64,000 nt of DNA from Lewinella sp038528965 (GCA_038528965.1 JBCBEC010000038.1:6912-70911); one strand, 5' to 3'; shown: positions 15,201 through 23,981, counted from the first letter of the stretch. Notes: generated from the sequence alone by a model not told the origin. A program made the numbers and translations.

Positions 15201-18200
15201 TCCACCGCTAGGCGTTACGGTTGCACTACCATCATTATCACCACCACAATCCAGGTTATTTCCACTTACGTTAGCCACTACTGGAGCAGGCTCAGAAATA
15301 ACTACACTTGCGGTAGCAAAACATTCGTTAGCGTCGGTTACGGTTACGGAGTAAGTACCTGGTGCCAGGTTGGTAATGGTCTCTGTCGTTTCACCGTTGC
15401 TCCAGTCAAAGGCAAATGGGGCTTGGCCACCATTTGGAATCACGGTAGCTGAACCATCATTGAAGCCAAAGCAGGTTACGTTGGTACCTGGGGCTCCAGC
15501 TGTGAAGCCGGCCGTTTGAATGATCTCTGCACTGCGCACAGCTTGACAGCCGTTGGCATCCGTGACTGTCACGGTGTAGGTTCCAGCGCCCAAGCCAGTA
15601 ATGGTAGCGCCGTTTTGCCCGTTACTCCAGGCAAAATTATAGGGCGCTGTTCCGTTGCTTGCAAAAGCGGTGATCGCTCCGACCGGCGCGGATGTACACT
15701 CCAGGTTGGTTACGTTAAAGTCGATGGTGATCTGTGGCAGTTCACTTACCACAATTGCGCCGACCACTTCAGAACAACCATTGGCATCGGTTACGGTCAC
15801 CGAGTATGTACCGGCAATCAGGTCAATTGCTGAGGCACCCGTCTGGCCATCGCTCCACATATAGGTATAAGCACCGGTTCCACCCGTTACAATTGCGGTA
15901 GCCGTACCAGTAGCGGTACCTCCACAAGTGATTGTTGGTGCAGTCACATTTACATTTAACGCTGGTGGGTCATTCAGTGTAACGCTGGCGGTAGTCGTAC
16001 AAAGGTTAGCATCGGTGATGGTAACCGTATACGTACCGGCACTCAGGTTGTTAACACTACTGGTGATACCGCCGTTACTCCAGCTGTACTGGTAAGGTGC
16101 AGTGCCACCACTTACATCGACCAGTGCACTTCCGTTAGTATCACCAGGACAAAGCGGATCTACACCGCTAGCCGTAGCAGTGAGCATGCCTGGTTGGCCA
16201 ACTGTAGCGCTAACTTCTGTCACACAGCCGTTACCTTCGGTTACGGTTACCGTGTAAGTACCTGCTACTAGTCCAGTAATCTCGTTACCGGTGGCACCAT
16301 TGCTCCACATATAATTATAAGGCATAGAGCCACCATCGGCAATGGCTAATACACTACCATTGTTATCACCAAAACAAAGAGCGTTCCGGGGAATCAAGCT
16401 CACGCTAAAGTCGCTAACTACATTAATAGTAATGCTTTCTTCTCCTGTACAGCCAGCAGCATCTGTTACCGTTACGGAATAGGTGCCGCTTACGAGGTTG
16501 CTGATGTTTTCGCTTACTGCTCCAGTACTCCAGTTATAACTATATGGTGGCGTGCCGCCACTAACAACGGTACCCGCAAAACCTGAATCTTCAGCGCCAC
16601 AAACGGTGGTTTCACCGGTAATGGAAACGTCGATTTCCTGCGTTTGTGTAACTGTGAAGCTTGCCATATCCGTACAGCCACTGGCATCCGTAGCGGTGAC
16701 GGTATAAGTACCTGCTGGTAAACCAGTGATGGTCGCTCCGGTATCGCCCGTACTCCAGGCGTAGGTGTAGGCTGGTGTGCCACCACTCGCTACTGCGGTG
16801 AGGGTAGCATCTGATGCGCCAAAACAATTGACAGGATCAGTAGCCTGAATAATAACGTTTAAGTCTGGCGGGCTGGTTACAGTAAATGAACCCTGTGCTG
16901 TACAACCGTTTGCATCAGTTACTAGTACCGTATAGATGCCTGGGCTCAAGCCAGAAATAGTTTGCGTATTAGCACCATTGTTCCAGGTAAAGGTATAAGG
17001 TGCAGTACCGCCAGAAGGGTTTGCGGTAGCAGAGCCCGTATTTTCATCTGCACAGAGGGTACTGGTGCCAGTAACGAAGACATCAAGATCGTCCACTACA
17101 TCAATCATAATAGACTGCGTAGATGAACAACCGTTAGCATCGGTAACCGTCACGGAGTAAACTCCTTCCACTAGACCACTTACGCTAGAAGAGGTAGCGC
17201 CGGTACTCCAAAGGAAAGTGAATGGTGCAGTGCCACCAGTTGGGGTAGCGAAAGCAGAACCAGTAGCGCCTTCACCACATACCGTGGTCGTACCACTAAG
17301 GGTGAAGGTCACTGCCGGAGCAGCTTGGATCGTAATATTCGCAATATCATCACAGCCGTTGGCGTCAGTAACGATGACAGAATAGTTGCCAGGGCCAATA
17401 CCACTAATCGATGGTGTAGTGGCACCGGTACTCCAGTTGTACATGAATGGTGCGGTGCCGCCGCTTACGTTGGCAGTGGCGGTTCCGTCCGTACTACCTG
17501 GACAAAGAACTGGGGGTGCGGTAATGGAAACAAACACCTCTGGTGGTGCAATTAGGGTGGTACTTGCTGTTTCAATACAGCCGTTGCCATTAGTGATGGT
17601 TACCGTATAAGCACCGGCGGCAAGTCCAGTAATGATTTGCGTATTGCCACCATTGCTCCAAGAGAAGGTAAATGGTCCGACTCCCTGGTTGATTATTGCA
17701 GTAGCCGTACCGTTGTTGACTCCACAGGTAGTTGGGTTGCTGCCCGCAGCTGTTACGTCAAATGGTGCCGCGGCGGGTACGTTAATGGTAATTGTAGCTA
17801 CACAGCCCACAGCATCCGTAACCGTAACGGAGTAGGGGCCAGGAGCAGCATCATCCACCACTTGCTGGGTTTCACCGTTGCTCCACAGGTAACTATACGG
17901 CATCACACCACCCATTGGGCTTACAGTAGCAAAACCGTCGTTAGCTCCGGGGCAAGTTTCGGGTGTACCTACGCCGCCTACTGTTAAGTTGGAGTTGTAT
18001 ACCAGAGTGGCGCTAGCTGTTTGTACACAGCCATTGGCATCAATTACCGTGAGGGTATAAGTGCCAGGCCCTAGGTTGAAGATACTGGAGGTATTGGCGC
18101 CGGTGTTCCAGGACAAGCTGTAAGGTGGCGTACCACCAGTAACCGTTGAAGTTACGCTACCGTCTGTGTCACCCACACAATCGGGATTGTCCGGATTTAA

Positions 18201-18980
18201 GTTGATGACAATTGGTGGTGGTTGCGATACGGTACCACTTGCAACTGCAGTACAGCCGTTGGCGTCGGTAAGGGTCACCGTATAGGTGCCAGCTGGCACG
18301 TTGTTGATCGTTTGTCCAGAACCACCGTTACTCCACGCAAAGCTGTACGGTGGTTGCCCCGCAGCAGGAAAAGCGGTGAGAGAACCATTACTGCCCCCTG
18401 GACAGGTTACATTGTTGGTGGTCACCGTAACTGTTGGTGGGTCGGCCGTAACGGTGATGCATTCTACAGCACCACAGAGGTTACTGTCGGTTACTGTTAC
18501 ACAGTATTCACCGATAGGAACGTTGGTAATGGTCTGGGTTGTTGCGCCAGTGCTCCAGTTGTAACCATAAGGGGCTATACCACCATCCGGGTTAGCGGTG
18601 ATGTCAAATGGGCTGTTGCAAAGTTCGTCAGCAGCAAGGGCAACGGTTACCAGGGCTGGTTGCGTTACTTCCACACTACGAACGATGTTTTGTCCGAGGG
18701 CATCCGTCACGGTTACCGTGTAAGTACCAGCGTTAATGCCAGAGAGCGTAGCGCCAGCGTCACCAGTATTCCACTGGTAGGTGTAGCCTGGCGTGCCACC
18801 GCTAGCCGAAGCCGTCACGCTGCCGTTTGGTAGTCCAAAGCAGATGGGCTCCGTAACCGAGAATGATACTGAAAGTTGCGCGTTTAGTGTGCTAAACCCA
18901 GCAAGAGACAGTATTAGAAAAAGAGCCCTAACGGGCAAATAATTCCGGCTAATGTGTTTCCAGGGTAGCTGTTTTGTCAT
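12225..18980 (-). CDS. Giant SprB-repeat surface protein with T9SS sorting domain
   Basis: A 2251-residue secreted protein with an N-terminal signal peptide (LFLILSLAGFSTLNAQ). It then carries about 19 tandem SprB-type repeats of roughly 75-80 residues, each with the pattern C..G..GS...VSGGTxPYxYxWSNG...I..L.AGTYTVTVTDANGC. Two SdrD B-like domains follow (LGNYVWEDIDHDGQQDD and VGDRVWLDLNCDGVQGG, calcium-binding DxDxDG type). After these come a PKD-like segment and a C-terminal type A T9SS sorting signal (LYPNPVEDVLTLEL...MKVVKR). SprB repeats were first seen in the Flavobacterium gliding adhesin SprB, so a role in surface adhesion or gliding is plausible. Repeats 2, 6 and 15 diverge most from the consensus. 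The gene is monocistronic, with a 1 kb leader region upstream. Confidence 0.92.
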   Translation of the reverse strand: MTKQLPWKHISRNYLPVRALFLILSLAGFSTLNAQLSVSFSVTEPICFGLPNGSVTASASGGTPGYTYQWNTGDAGATLSGINAGTYTVTVTDALGQNIVRSVEVTQPALVTVALAADELCNSPFDITANPDGGIAPYGYNWSTGATTQTITNVPIGEYCVTVTDSNLCGAVECITVTADPPTVTVTTNNVTCPGGSNGSLTAFPAAGQPPYSFAWSNGGSGQTINNVPAGTYTVTLTDANGCTAVASGTVSQPPPIVINLNPDNPDCVGDTDGSVTSTVTGGTPPYSLSWNTGANTSSIFNLGPGTYTLTVIDANGCVQTASATLVYNSNLTVGGVGTPETCPGANDGFATVSPMGGVMPYSYLWSNGETQQVVDDAAPGPYSVTVTDAVGCVATITINVPAAAPFDVTAAGSNPTTCGVNNGTATAIINQGVGPFTFSWSNGGNTQIITGLAAGAYTVTITNGNGCIETASTTLIAPPEVFVSITAPPVLCPGSTDGTATANVSGGTAPFMYNWSTGATTPSISGIGPGNYSVIVTDANGCDDIANITIQAAPAVTFTLSGTTTVCGEGATGSAFATPTGGTAPFTFLWSTGATSSSVSGLVEGVYSVTVTDANGCSSTQSIMIDVVDDLDVFVTGTSTLCADENTGSATANPSGGTAPYTFTWNNGANTQTISGLSPGIYTVLVTDANGCTAQGSFTVTSPPDLNVIIQATDPVNCFGASDATLTAVASGGTPAYTYAWSTGDTGATITGLPAGTYTVTATDASGCTDMASFTVTQTQEIDVSITGETTVCGAEDSGFAGTVVSGGTPPYSYNWSTGAVSENISNLVSGTYSVTVTDAAGCTGEESITINVVSDFSVSLIPRNALCFGDNNGSVLAIADGGSMPYNYMWSNGATGNEITGLVAGTYTVTVTEGNGCVTEVSATVGQPGMLTATASGVDPLCPGDTNGSALVDVSGGTAPYQYSWSNGGITSSVNNLSAGTYTVTITDANLCTTTASVTLNDPPALNVNVTAPTITCGGTATGTATAIVTGGTGAYTYMWSDGQTGASAIDLIAGTYSVTVTDANGCSEVVGAIVVSELPQITIDFNVTNLECTSAPVGAITAFASNGTAPYNFAWSNGQNGATITGLGAGTYTVTVTDANGCQAVRSAEIIQTAGFTAGAPGTNVTCFGFNDGSATVIPNGGQAPFAFDWSNGETTETITNLAPGTYSVTVTDANECFATASVVISEPAPVVANVSGNNLDCGGDNDGSATVTPSGGTGPYIFAWSNGQVSATITGLSGGTYTVTVTDANGCTATNSIVITEPADLDVNITQNSGTCSNVNQGILVANVSGGTPGFTYLWSNGATTATASNLAPGTYSVTVTDANGCTESAFAAVTTFPAPSCSVTVDSESTLGDNGAVTVNVSGGTAPFTYDWSNGGDTQSLTGLAPGTYSVTVTDANGCQTTCSATLEPLAGLGNYVWEDIDHDGQQDDFEPPVPGVTVNLKDADGNVIATTVTDDNGEYYFLGLDPGTYSVQFVIPDGFDYTSSNQGDDALDNDIEPGMNGMTANYTLDPGEIDLTIDGGIYVPPNGVISDPCSCLNNSTTEDDGQFSEIFTIRSYPNETWTIIDGSGMFFAPNGDPPNAPVPVTFPQPTVEVEPGVYEFAFRLVDEIMYSVVTTNGFDTLSISNVCEYPTVNIDELPPADLCLADAPIQLGANPNIPGNMIFTVNGVITTEIDPLVLGTGDFELIATLVPLDVEECEATIVTQFTITDECLATVGDRVWLDLNCDGVQGGNEPGVPGVEVTITGTAEFNDPDVNITTFTDANGNFFFNVPPGNYKLTFGEVPGFDLTTPNQGGNDELDSDVNPVTLMTDFFHLDPYEENFSFDMGLCPECVNITYPGAIGQDQYLCAPGNDPEPFVSLDEPSGGEGEIEYLWMFTNGLPNTPIQTWTPIPNSNSPTYDAGPLFFTTYFARCARIEECGPFLESNIIVVEVGDETEAIINGPGLVCWNEPTTFVAEDLAPFSEVTWNFTGGATPSTVNGPEATVTWTNVGVFEVELIVTVDGCSAYDYKTITITTSPTICGQGLVIDSDVTNPEAGQIMVSWEMNANIPGLSYHVEHSADGENFERVATVTDPVNALNGIHYFEFYSEAPKRGLNYYRVQVEDDQSNTAYSNIEEVVLYNDSKIAMLYPNPVEDVLTLELFDTFDEQDVTLEIFSVSGKQMATLEVDAEQRRMQLDFNAYPAGVYLVRLRLGETNIRTMKVVKRK

Positions 18981-19312
18981 GGTAGATTAATGATTAGTTT
19001 TTTAAATACTTCAACCCTCTTAATGCGTTCGCATTAGGCAGGAGGCGTTTGCCATTAGGCCCGTATACCCGTAAGCAGCACACCAACAAATGGAGTGACT
19101 GATACGAATAAGTTATACTGTTTCAAGCAGACAGTGTTGCAAGTAGTGCTGCTCGAATATCAGTATTTATAAACACGGTCCTCTGGCATTGCCAAAGGGC
19201 AAGTAAGTAAGGGAAAAGTAACGGTGGGGAAGGAGAAACAACTTTCGTTGCTTCTTGTACCCACAAATTAACAAAAAATTTGACGACTATTCAATGGATT
19301 AGTCACAAGAAT

Positions 19313-19410
19313 AAAAAAAAGTCGTGCTGCCAAATGCAACACGACCTGCTAATAACAAATTATAATCCCATGATTCTTGCAGCTGCTAAAACTTAGACAG
19401 CCATATATCT
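19313..19410 (-). ncRNA. Candidate small RNA unit A ending in an intrinsic terminator
   Basis: Read on the minus strand, a CTAAGTTTTAGCAGCTGC-type segment is followed by the box ATGGGATTATAA. It ends in a strong hairpin (GTCGTG...CACGAC, 19321-19345) plus T8. The same order of elements recurs in unit B, so these may be sister small RNAs or tandem attenuators ahead of the giant gene. Confidence 0.35.
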
Positions 19411-19587
19411 TTAGACACCACCGAAATCGGCGTGCATAGTGCACCTCAGGGCGTTCTTAGTAGATGATGTAGATAGTGAAGTGTGTGGAGTAATTGCTGT
19501 AAGCAGTAATTATAACTGCTTTTCTTGCTCTTTATTGCGCGCTGTTATCTAAAACAACAAAGCGAAGGGAAGAAAGGTTTCAAGCTG

Positions 19588-19690
19588 GAAAAAATGAGTC
19601 GCATCACTCTCCCCAGGTGATACGACTCAAGATTTATAATCCCATGAACATTTGCGAATATATAGCAGTCTAAAACTGCTTTTTGAATCT
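19588..19690 (-). ncRNA. Candidate small RNA unit B, related to unit A
   Basis: Minus-strand order: GCAGTTTTAGACTGC stem-loop, box ATGGGATTATAA, then hairpin GAGTCGTATCAC...GTGATGCGACTC (19596-19628) and ATTTTTT. The hairpin stem sequence differs from unit A while the box is the same, which suggests conserved structure. Confidence 0.35.
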
Positions 19691-19738
19691 TATGGTATTC
19701 TCGTAGTGTGTGTCTCTTCTAAAATTCGAGAATTTGTT

Positions 19739-19778
19739 GTAGTAAGTCAGGTTTAATCCCTTTCACCTGACTTACTAC
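19739..19778. repeat. Perfect 14-bp inverted repeat (hairpin C)
   Basis: GTAGTAAGTCAGGT and ACCTGACTTACTAC enclose 12 nt. The nearby minus-strand box TTGGGATATTAATTTGT echoes the box of units A and B, but no T-run follows, so it may be a decayed third unit or a protein-binding site. Confidence 0.55.
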
Positions 19779-20028
19779 CTACAAATTAATATCCCAAATA
19801 CTTTTTCAAGTTTGCCAGCCAGTTCGTTTACTAGCTGTGCCTTTGTTTGACATTACAATTATCTTAATTAAATGTAGGGGCAACAAAGACAAAAATGAAT
19901 ATTTGTGATGTTTTTTTTCACATTTTTTAAATGTAAAAAATTGACAAACAACATTTTATGGTGATAATTTGTGTAATGTAAAATATTCCTTGTGCGAACT
20001 TTTTTGATGAAAAAAAGTGCAATTTTTT

Positions 20029-21153
20029 CTAGAATGGGTTCTGGAATGCGGGATTATTTGTGAATGTGGTGTCCGTTAGGGTGTTTAGATAGGCCAAAAG
20101 AGCCTGCTTCTCAGCTTCCGTTAAATCGAAGGGGCGAATGTTGGCATCTGAGAATTCTGCGCCGTGTCCACCTGATGCGTAATGGTCTAGTACTTCCTCC
20201 AAGCTTGCGAAGCGGCCATCGTGCATGTAAGGGGCAGTCAAGGCGATATTCCGTAAGGTTGGAACGCGGAACTTACCGTTGTCAAATATTACACCAGTCA
20301 CAGCACCCCGGCCTCTATCCGGGAAACCTTCATAACTGCCACCTGGGTCATCAAGCCCGTTGTTCATGAATTGACTATTGGTAAAGTTTACACCATTGTG
20401 GCAATGCGTACAACCCGGATGCTCCAGTGTGATGGCTGTTTCTACTTCAAAGAGCTGTTCGCCAAATAGCTCCTCTTCGGTAAACCGGCCCTGGTTATTC
20501 CAAATGACTTGATCATATTTACTGTCGCCACTAATGAGCGTGCGTTCAAATTGGGCAATGGCCTTTACCGCTAGGTCTCTGGTGATTTCAGAGGTGAGGT
20601 CAATGCCAAAGGCAGATCGAAAACGTTTGGGATAGTCCGGGTGTCTCCGCAGCTTTTCTTCGACATTCTCCCAAGTATCATTGAGTTCGTCGTGGGCTTC
20701 AATTGGTAAGAGTGCCTGATCTTCTAGGGTGAAAGCGCGTCCGTCCCAAAAGAACACACTGTCAATGAAAACCAGATTGATCAAGGCCATTGCATTACGT
20801 GGTGTTTCAATACCCTGGATCCCTACACTCTTATCCAGCCCATCAGTAAATGCTAAATCTGGAAAATGGCAATTCACACAGCTCATGGTGCTATCAGCTG
20901 AAAGAATAGGATCGTAAAACAACATTCTACCGAGTAGAACTCCTTCTTCCGTTAGTGGATTGTCTGCGGGGATGATGGGGATTCCAAGATGATCAGGAAA
21001 TACTAAATCGTAGGGGGTTGGGTTGTACTCTCCTTCAATTACTTCAACACCACAATCAATACAGCCAGGATCGTCGTCATCTTCGCAGGCTAAGAATAGC
21101 AGCGTGGTGAAGGCAAATAATATAAGTAGGTATCGGTAGGCTGAAAAAGTCAT
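20029..21153 (-). CDS. MauG/cytochrome c peroxidase-like di-heme lipoprotein
   Basis: This di-heme enzyme has c-type heme sites CVNCH (92-96) and CTHCH (248-252), with the intervening RNAMALINL and FWDGRAFTLEDQALLPI segments usual in bacterial cytochrome c peroxidases and MauG-like proteins. An N-terminal lipoprotein signal (TTLLFLAC) anchors it in the envelope. Its ATG overlaps the stop of the preceding gene (TAATG), so the two are translationally coupled. With MbnP-like genes upstream, a MbnH-like role (oxidising a tryptophan in the partner) is plausible. Hydrogen peroxide detoxification is the alternative. Confidence 0.82.
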   Translation of the reverse strand: MTFSAYRYLLILFAFTTLLFLACEDDDDPGCIDCGVEVIEGEYNPTPYDLVFPDHLGIPIIPADNPLTEEGVLLGRMLFYDPILSADSTMSCVNCHFPDLAFTDGLDKSVGIQGIETPRNAMALINLVFIDSVFFWDGRAFTLEDQALLPIEAHDELNDTWENVEEKLRRHPDYPKRFRSAFGIDLTSEITRDLAVKAIAQFERTLISGDSKYDQVIWNNQGRFTEEELFGEQLFEVETAITLEHPGCTHCHNGVNFTNSQFMNNGLDDPGGSYEGFPDRGRGAVTGVIFDNGKFRVPTLRNIALTAPYMHDGRFASLEEVLDHYASGGHGAEFSDANIRPFDLTEAEKQALLAYLNTLTDTTFTNNPAFQNPF

Positions 21154-22214
21154 TAATCGTCAGTTGTGAATGGATAATAGTTGGGGTTGTACAGGGCGGT
21201 GCTATCAGTGAGCGTTGACAAAAATGCGAGTAAATCTGCCTTGTCCTGGTCAGAAAGGTGTAAAGATCGCACATTCGGGTCGACATTTTCCGCATAAGCT
21301 CCGCCACTATTGTAGTGATTAAGTACTTCATTAATATGGCTCATGCGGCCGTCGTGCATATATGGTGCAGTTACTAGAACATTACGCAAGGTAGGTACCC
21401 GAAACTTACCATTATCATATCTATTTCCCGTGATTGCCCCCAGGCCTGGATCGGGAAAGTCCAAGAGGGTAGCGCTACTATCTAGTCCGGTATTGGCAAA
21501 ACCTAAATTGGTAAAGAGTGGATCCATGTGGCAATGATTACATTCCGCCATGGGCACATCGGGGTAACCCGCATCGAAAAAGATGGTCCAACCACGTTGC
21601 TCTTGTGTAGTAAAACTCGCCTCCCCGCGCTGGACACGGTCATACTTACTGTCTGCACTGATCAGGGTGCGTTGGAATTGTGCCAGGGCTTTGGCCGTAT
21701 TTGCTTTATCAATAGCTTCACCGGGGAAGGCTGCCTCAAACAGTGTTTTGTAGCCACTGTTGGATTGTAGCTGCTGCTCAATCTGGTTCCAGTTGTTTCC
21801 CATTTCCAGCGTGTCGCTCAATGGGTGCAGGGCTTGTTCTTCCAAGCTGGCACTTCGTCCATCCCAGAAGACTGATTTATAGTGGAAGCCAACGTTTAGC
21901 AAGCTAGGAGCTGAACGGTGACCTTTTCTTCCTGCTAAACCACTACTAAGCGCGGCACCATCGGTAAAGGCCAGTTCAGGGCGGTGACAACTGGCACAGC
22001 TAATGGTGTTGTCTACGGATAAAATAGGATCAAAGAAGAGCGTTCGACCTAATTCTACACCTTCAACCGTAGTTGGATTATCGGCAGGGATGACCATTTC
22101 GATAAAGTCGGGAGGCGTTGGTATAGCGTAAGGGGTCGGCCCGATGGCCGAAGAGCATGAGATAAGCCCCCAGGCCAATAAGACCAGCCCTACATAAATT
22201 GGAGTTGTACGGAT
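21153..22214 (-). CDS. Second MauG/cytochrome c peroxidase-like di-heme lipoprotein
   Basis: Heme motifs CASCH and CNHCH, the segment FWDGRASLEEQALHPL and overall length mark it as a paralogue of the downstream gene. The start is odd. No ATG lies in frame; the first standard alternative, TTG 22178, would cut the signal peptide in half. The frame upstream codes a full lipoprotein signal (RTTPIYVGLVLLAWGLISC), so I place the start at ATC 22214, with ATT 22199 as another option. The gene follows the MbnP-like gene by 12 bp and its stop overlaps the ATG of the next peroxidase gene, so the four genes are probably one operon. Confidence 0.72.
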   Translation of the reverse strand: MRTTPIYVGLVLLAWGLISCSSAIGPTPYAIPTPPDFIEMVIPADNPTTVEGVELGRTLFFDPILSVDNTISCASCHRPELAFTDGAALSSGLAGRKGHRSAPSLLNVGFHYKSVFWDGRSASLEEQALHPLSDTLEMGNNWNQIEQQLQSNSGYKTLFEAAFPGEAIDKANTAKALAQFQRTLISADSKYDRVQRGEASFTTQEQRGWTIFFDAGYPDVPMAECNHCHMDPLFTNLGFANTGLDSSATLLDFPDPGLGAITGNRYDNGKFRVPTLRNVLVTAPYMHDGRMSHINEVLNHYNSGGAYAENVDPNVRSLHLSDQDKADLLAFLSTLTDSTALYNPNYYPFTTDD

Positions 22215-22226
22215 TTTCGCTCGAGT

Positions 22227-22994
22227 TTAGTTGACCAGGGCAATATTGTTAACGATATTTTCCCATAGAAACTGGTAGATGTCTGGATTGTTAGTATGGT
22301 CTATCGTATTGGACAGCTCGTTTAAATCAAGGAAGTCGCCATCGCGCTGCAGTACTTGCTCAAGATCCAGCACAAAGGTTAGCTCTGTGGTCTTACCCGA
22401 CTGGATAGCTACCTCATTGTTCACCGTGCCAACAGTAAATAAATCATCTGCACCAATATGGTAGGTCAGCTTATCGCTAAACTCGCCATCACCGTCGAGA
22501 TCGGCATTTGCTTCGATTTTCGCGAAAACGTAGCCGCGGGCCCAAGACCAGAAATTATCGGTCAGAGGGTGCCCCGCCTGATAGTTGCTGGGTTGGGTGG
22601 CGTTGAGTTCGGCATTCAGCCCCATGCCAAACTGTATTTGGTCGTAAGTGCCAGGGGTTAAATCATCATAAGAAAAACGTACACCTCCATCTGCGGTATT
22701 GCTGTCGTAGAAGTCCGCGTAGCTAATGAGCTCTACCTCACTCAGGACCGTTTCGCGATTATCCTGCTGGGCTACGAGCGCTAGATCAGAAATGTAATAG
22801 TTGACCAACTGAAACTTGATGGGAGTACCATCTGGATAAGTGTATACCTGGTCGAGCATAACCAAGGGGTCATCACCGTAACGGGCCTTGAAAATTACAT
22901 CCAAGTTGGCCGATCCTTGATCATCGTCATCACAAGCAACGAATAAAACACTACTCAAAACAGCTATAGAGAAGAGATAGAAAAATTGGCGCAT
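22227..22994 (-). CDS. MbnP-like lipoprotein with intact Trp motif
   Basis: A lipoprotein of 255 residues starting at ATG 22994 (MRQFFYLF; lipobox FVAC followed by an Asp run). The body matches the MbnP family as I remember it: KFQLVNYYISDLAL, then HPLTDNFWSWARGYVFAKIE, then a calcium-like DLDGDGEFSD. In MbnP, a copper protein from methanobactin operons, a tryptophan of this region is oxidised to kynurenine by the di-heme partner MbnH and takes part in Cu(I) binding. Here the FWSW motif is kept. It lies 12 bp before a MauG/MbnH-like gene. Copper binding is inferred. Confidence 0.75.
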   Translation of the reverse strand: MRQFFYLFSIAVLSSVLFVACDDDDQGSANLDVIFKARYGDDPLVMLDQVYTYPDGTPIKFQLVNYYISDLALVAQQDNRETVLSEVELISYADFYDSNTADGGVRFSYDDLTPGTYDQIQFGMGLNAELNATQPSNYQAGHPLTDNFWSWARGYVFAKIEANADLDGDGEFSDKLTYHIGADDLFTVGTVNNEVAIQSGKTTELTFVLDLEQVLQRDGDFLDLNELSNTIDHTNNPDIYQFLWENIVNNIALVN

Positions 22995-23115
22995 CGCAAT
23001 TGATTTTAAGTTTTGGATGAAAGTCTCTACGTCCATTTAGAACACAAATTCTGCCTACAGAAGACAGCTTCTTTTCTGTTAGGTCAACAACTAAGATGCT
23101 CCAAAGTTAAGTCGG

Positions 23116-23979
23116 TCAGTTGGCCAAAAGAGAGGTTAATGTGAAGGATTGTGTAAGGTTTTCGACAAAGCTATTCTTTAAGGCCGTGGTATCCGTCGAT
23201 CTTACATCAATACCCTCAAACCACTTGGTGATGTTTTGCTCGATCACCAGCGTTGGATTAAAGCCTTCGATAAAGGGAGTAGGGGCCAACATGTCGAGCA
23301 TTAAGTCCTGTCGGAAGTCATTGCCGTAGAGGTTGATTTCCCGTGGGATAGTGTCGATAGAGGTGGTGTCCTGAAAGTACTCGATTTTGGCAAAGATGTA
23401 ACCGAGGTCCGATCCCAAGTTCATTTGCCCCGCCTGAGGAGCCAAGGGATGTGAAGTAGATACCGAGGTAGTAACCGCTTTGTTAGTGGGGTCCTCAATT
23501 CCGAAAGTAGCCTGTAATTGAGTGAGGGTGCCACTGGGTTCGAGGGTGCCCAGGCTAACAGTTTCTGTGCTGCCGCCGATATCAGCGAGTGCTATGTCAT
23601 CCAGAATAGTGATCATGCTCGTATCTCCTCCTTCGGCAATACTTAGGTCTAGCGAATCGATAATGCGGAGTGTTTCTCCAGTGCTAGTGACCAAACGGAG
23701 GTTGGACCAGTAGAAGCGGATGCGATCGAAGCGGAAGGGGTTTCCGGCCGCATCTACATAAAAGGTATCTAGTCGCAGGGAGACGGTAGTATCCGGGTAG
23801 GTCCAAACATTACTAAACCGCAAATTCAGGCTGGGAAAGGTGCAGCAGTCAGCACATGCTTCGTCGGCATCCAAGTCAAAGTTGGTGGCTCGCACATCCA
23901 GGCAACCTTCTGTGGGCTCGTAGCAGGCGCTGAGTAGAGCAGCCATCAAAAGACAACATAATCCGGTACTTAGTTTCAT
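23116..23979 (-). CDS. MbnP-like lipoprotein lacking the Trp motif
   Basis: A 287-residue lipoprotein from ATG 23979 (lipobox LLSAC), in the same order as its neighbour: FYWSNLRLV, then HPLAPQAGQMNLGSDLGYIFAKIE, then the C-terminal half. The region that holds FWSW in the neighbour reads QMNLGSDLGY here, so the tryptophans proposed for oxidation and copper binding are missing. An extra cysteine-rich N-terminal segment (ACADCCTF), possibly a metal or disulfide site, follows the signal. Its start is 2 bp from the stop of the exonuclease gene, so they are likely co-transcribed. Confidence 0.68.
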   Translation of the reverse strand: MKLSTGLCCLLMAALLSACYEPTEGCLDVRATNFDLDADEACADCCTFPSLNLRFSNVWTYPDTTVSLRLDTFYVDAAGNPFRFDRIRFYWSNLRLVTSTGETLRIIDSLDLSIAEGGDTSMITILDDIALADIGGSTETVSLGTLEPSGTLTQLQATFGIEDPTNKAVTTSVSTSHPLAPQAGQMNLGSDLGYIFAKIEYFQDTTSIDTIPREINLYGNDFRQDLMLDMLAPTPFIEGFNPTLVIEQNITKWFEGIDVRSTDTTALKNSFVENLTQSFTLTSLLAN

Positions 23980-23981
23980 CC

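Larger units (their letters stand above)
18981..20028. other. AT-rich 1 kb intergenic leader with multiple hairpins
   Basis: No protein gene is supported. The stretch holds two related hairpin/T-run units and a third perfect hairpin, listed separately. It also has two plus-strand AGCAGT/ACTGCT stem-loops with following T-tracts (19502-19524 and 19663-19685) and a T-rich inverted repeat at 19996-20022. Base composition is visibly more AT-rich than the flanking genes near 19850-20028. Confidence 0.6.

Noticed and set aside
18222..18833. 203-codon plus-strand frame opposite the giant gene, and similar antisense frames at 12600, 13522 and 15165
   Set aside because: They are by-products of the repetitive, codon-biased SprB repeats on the other strand and have no protein-like features.
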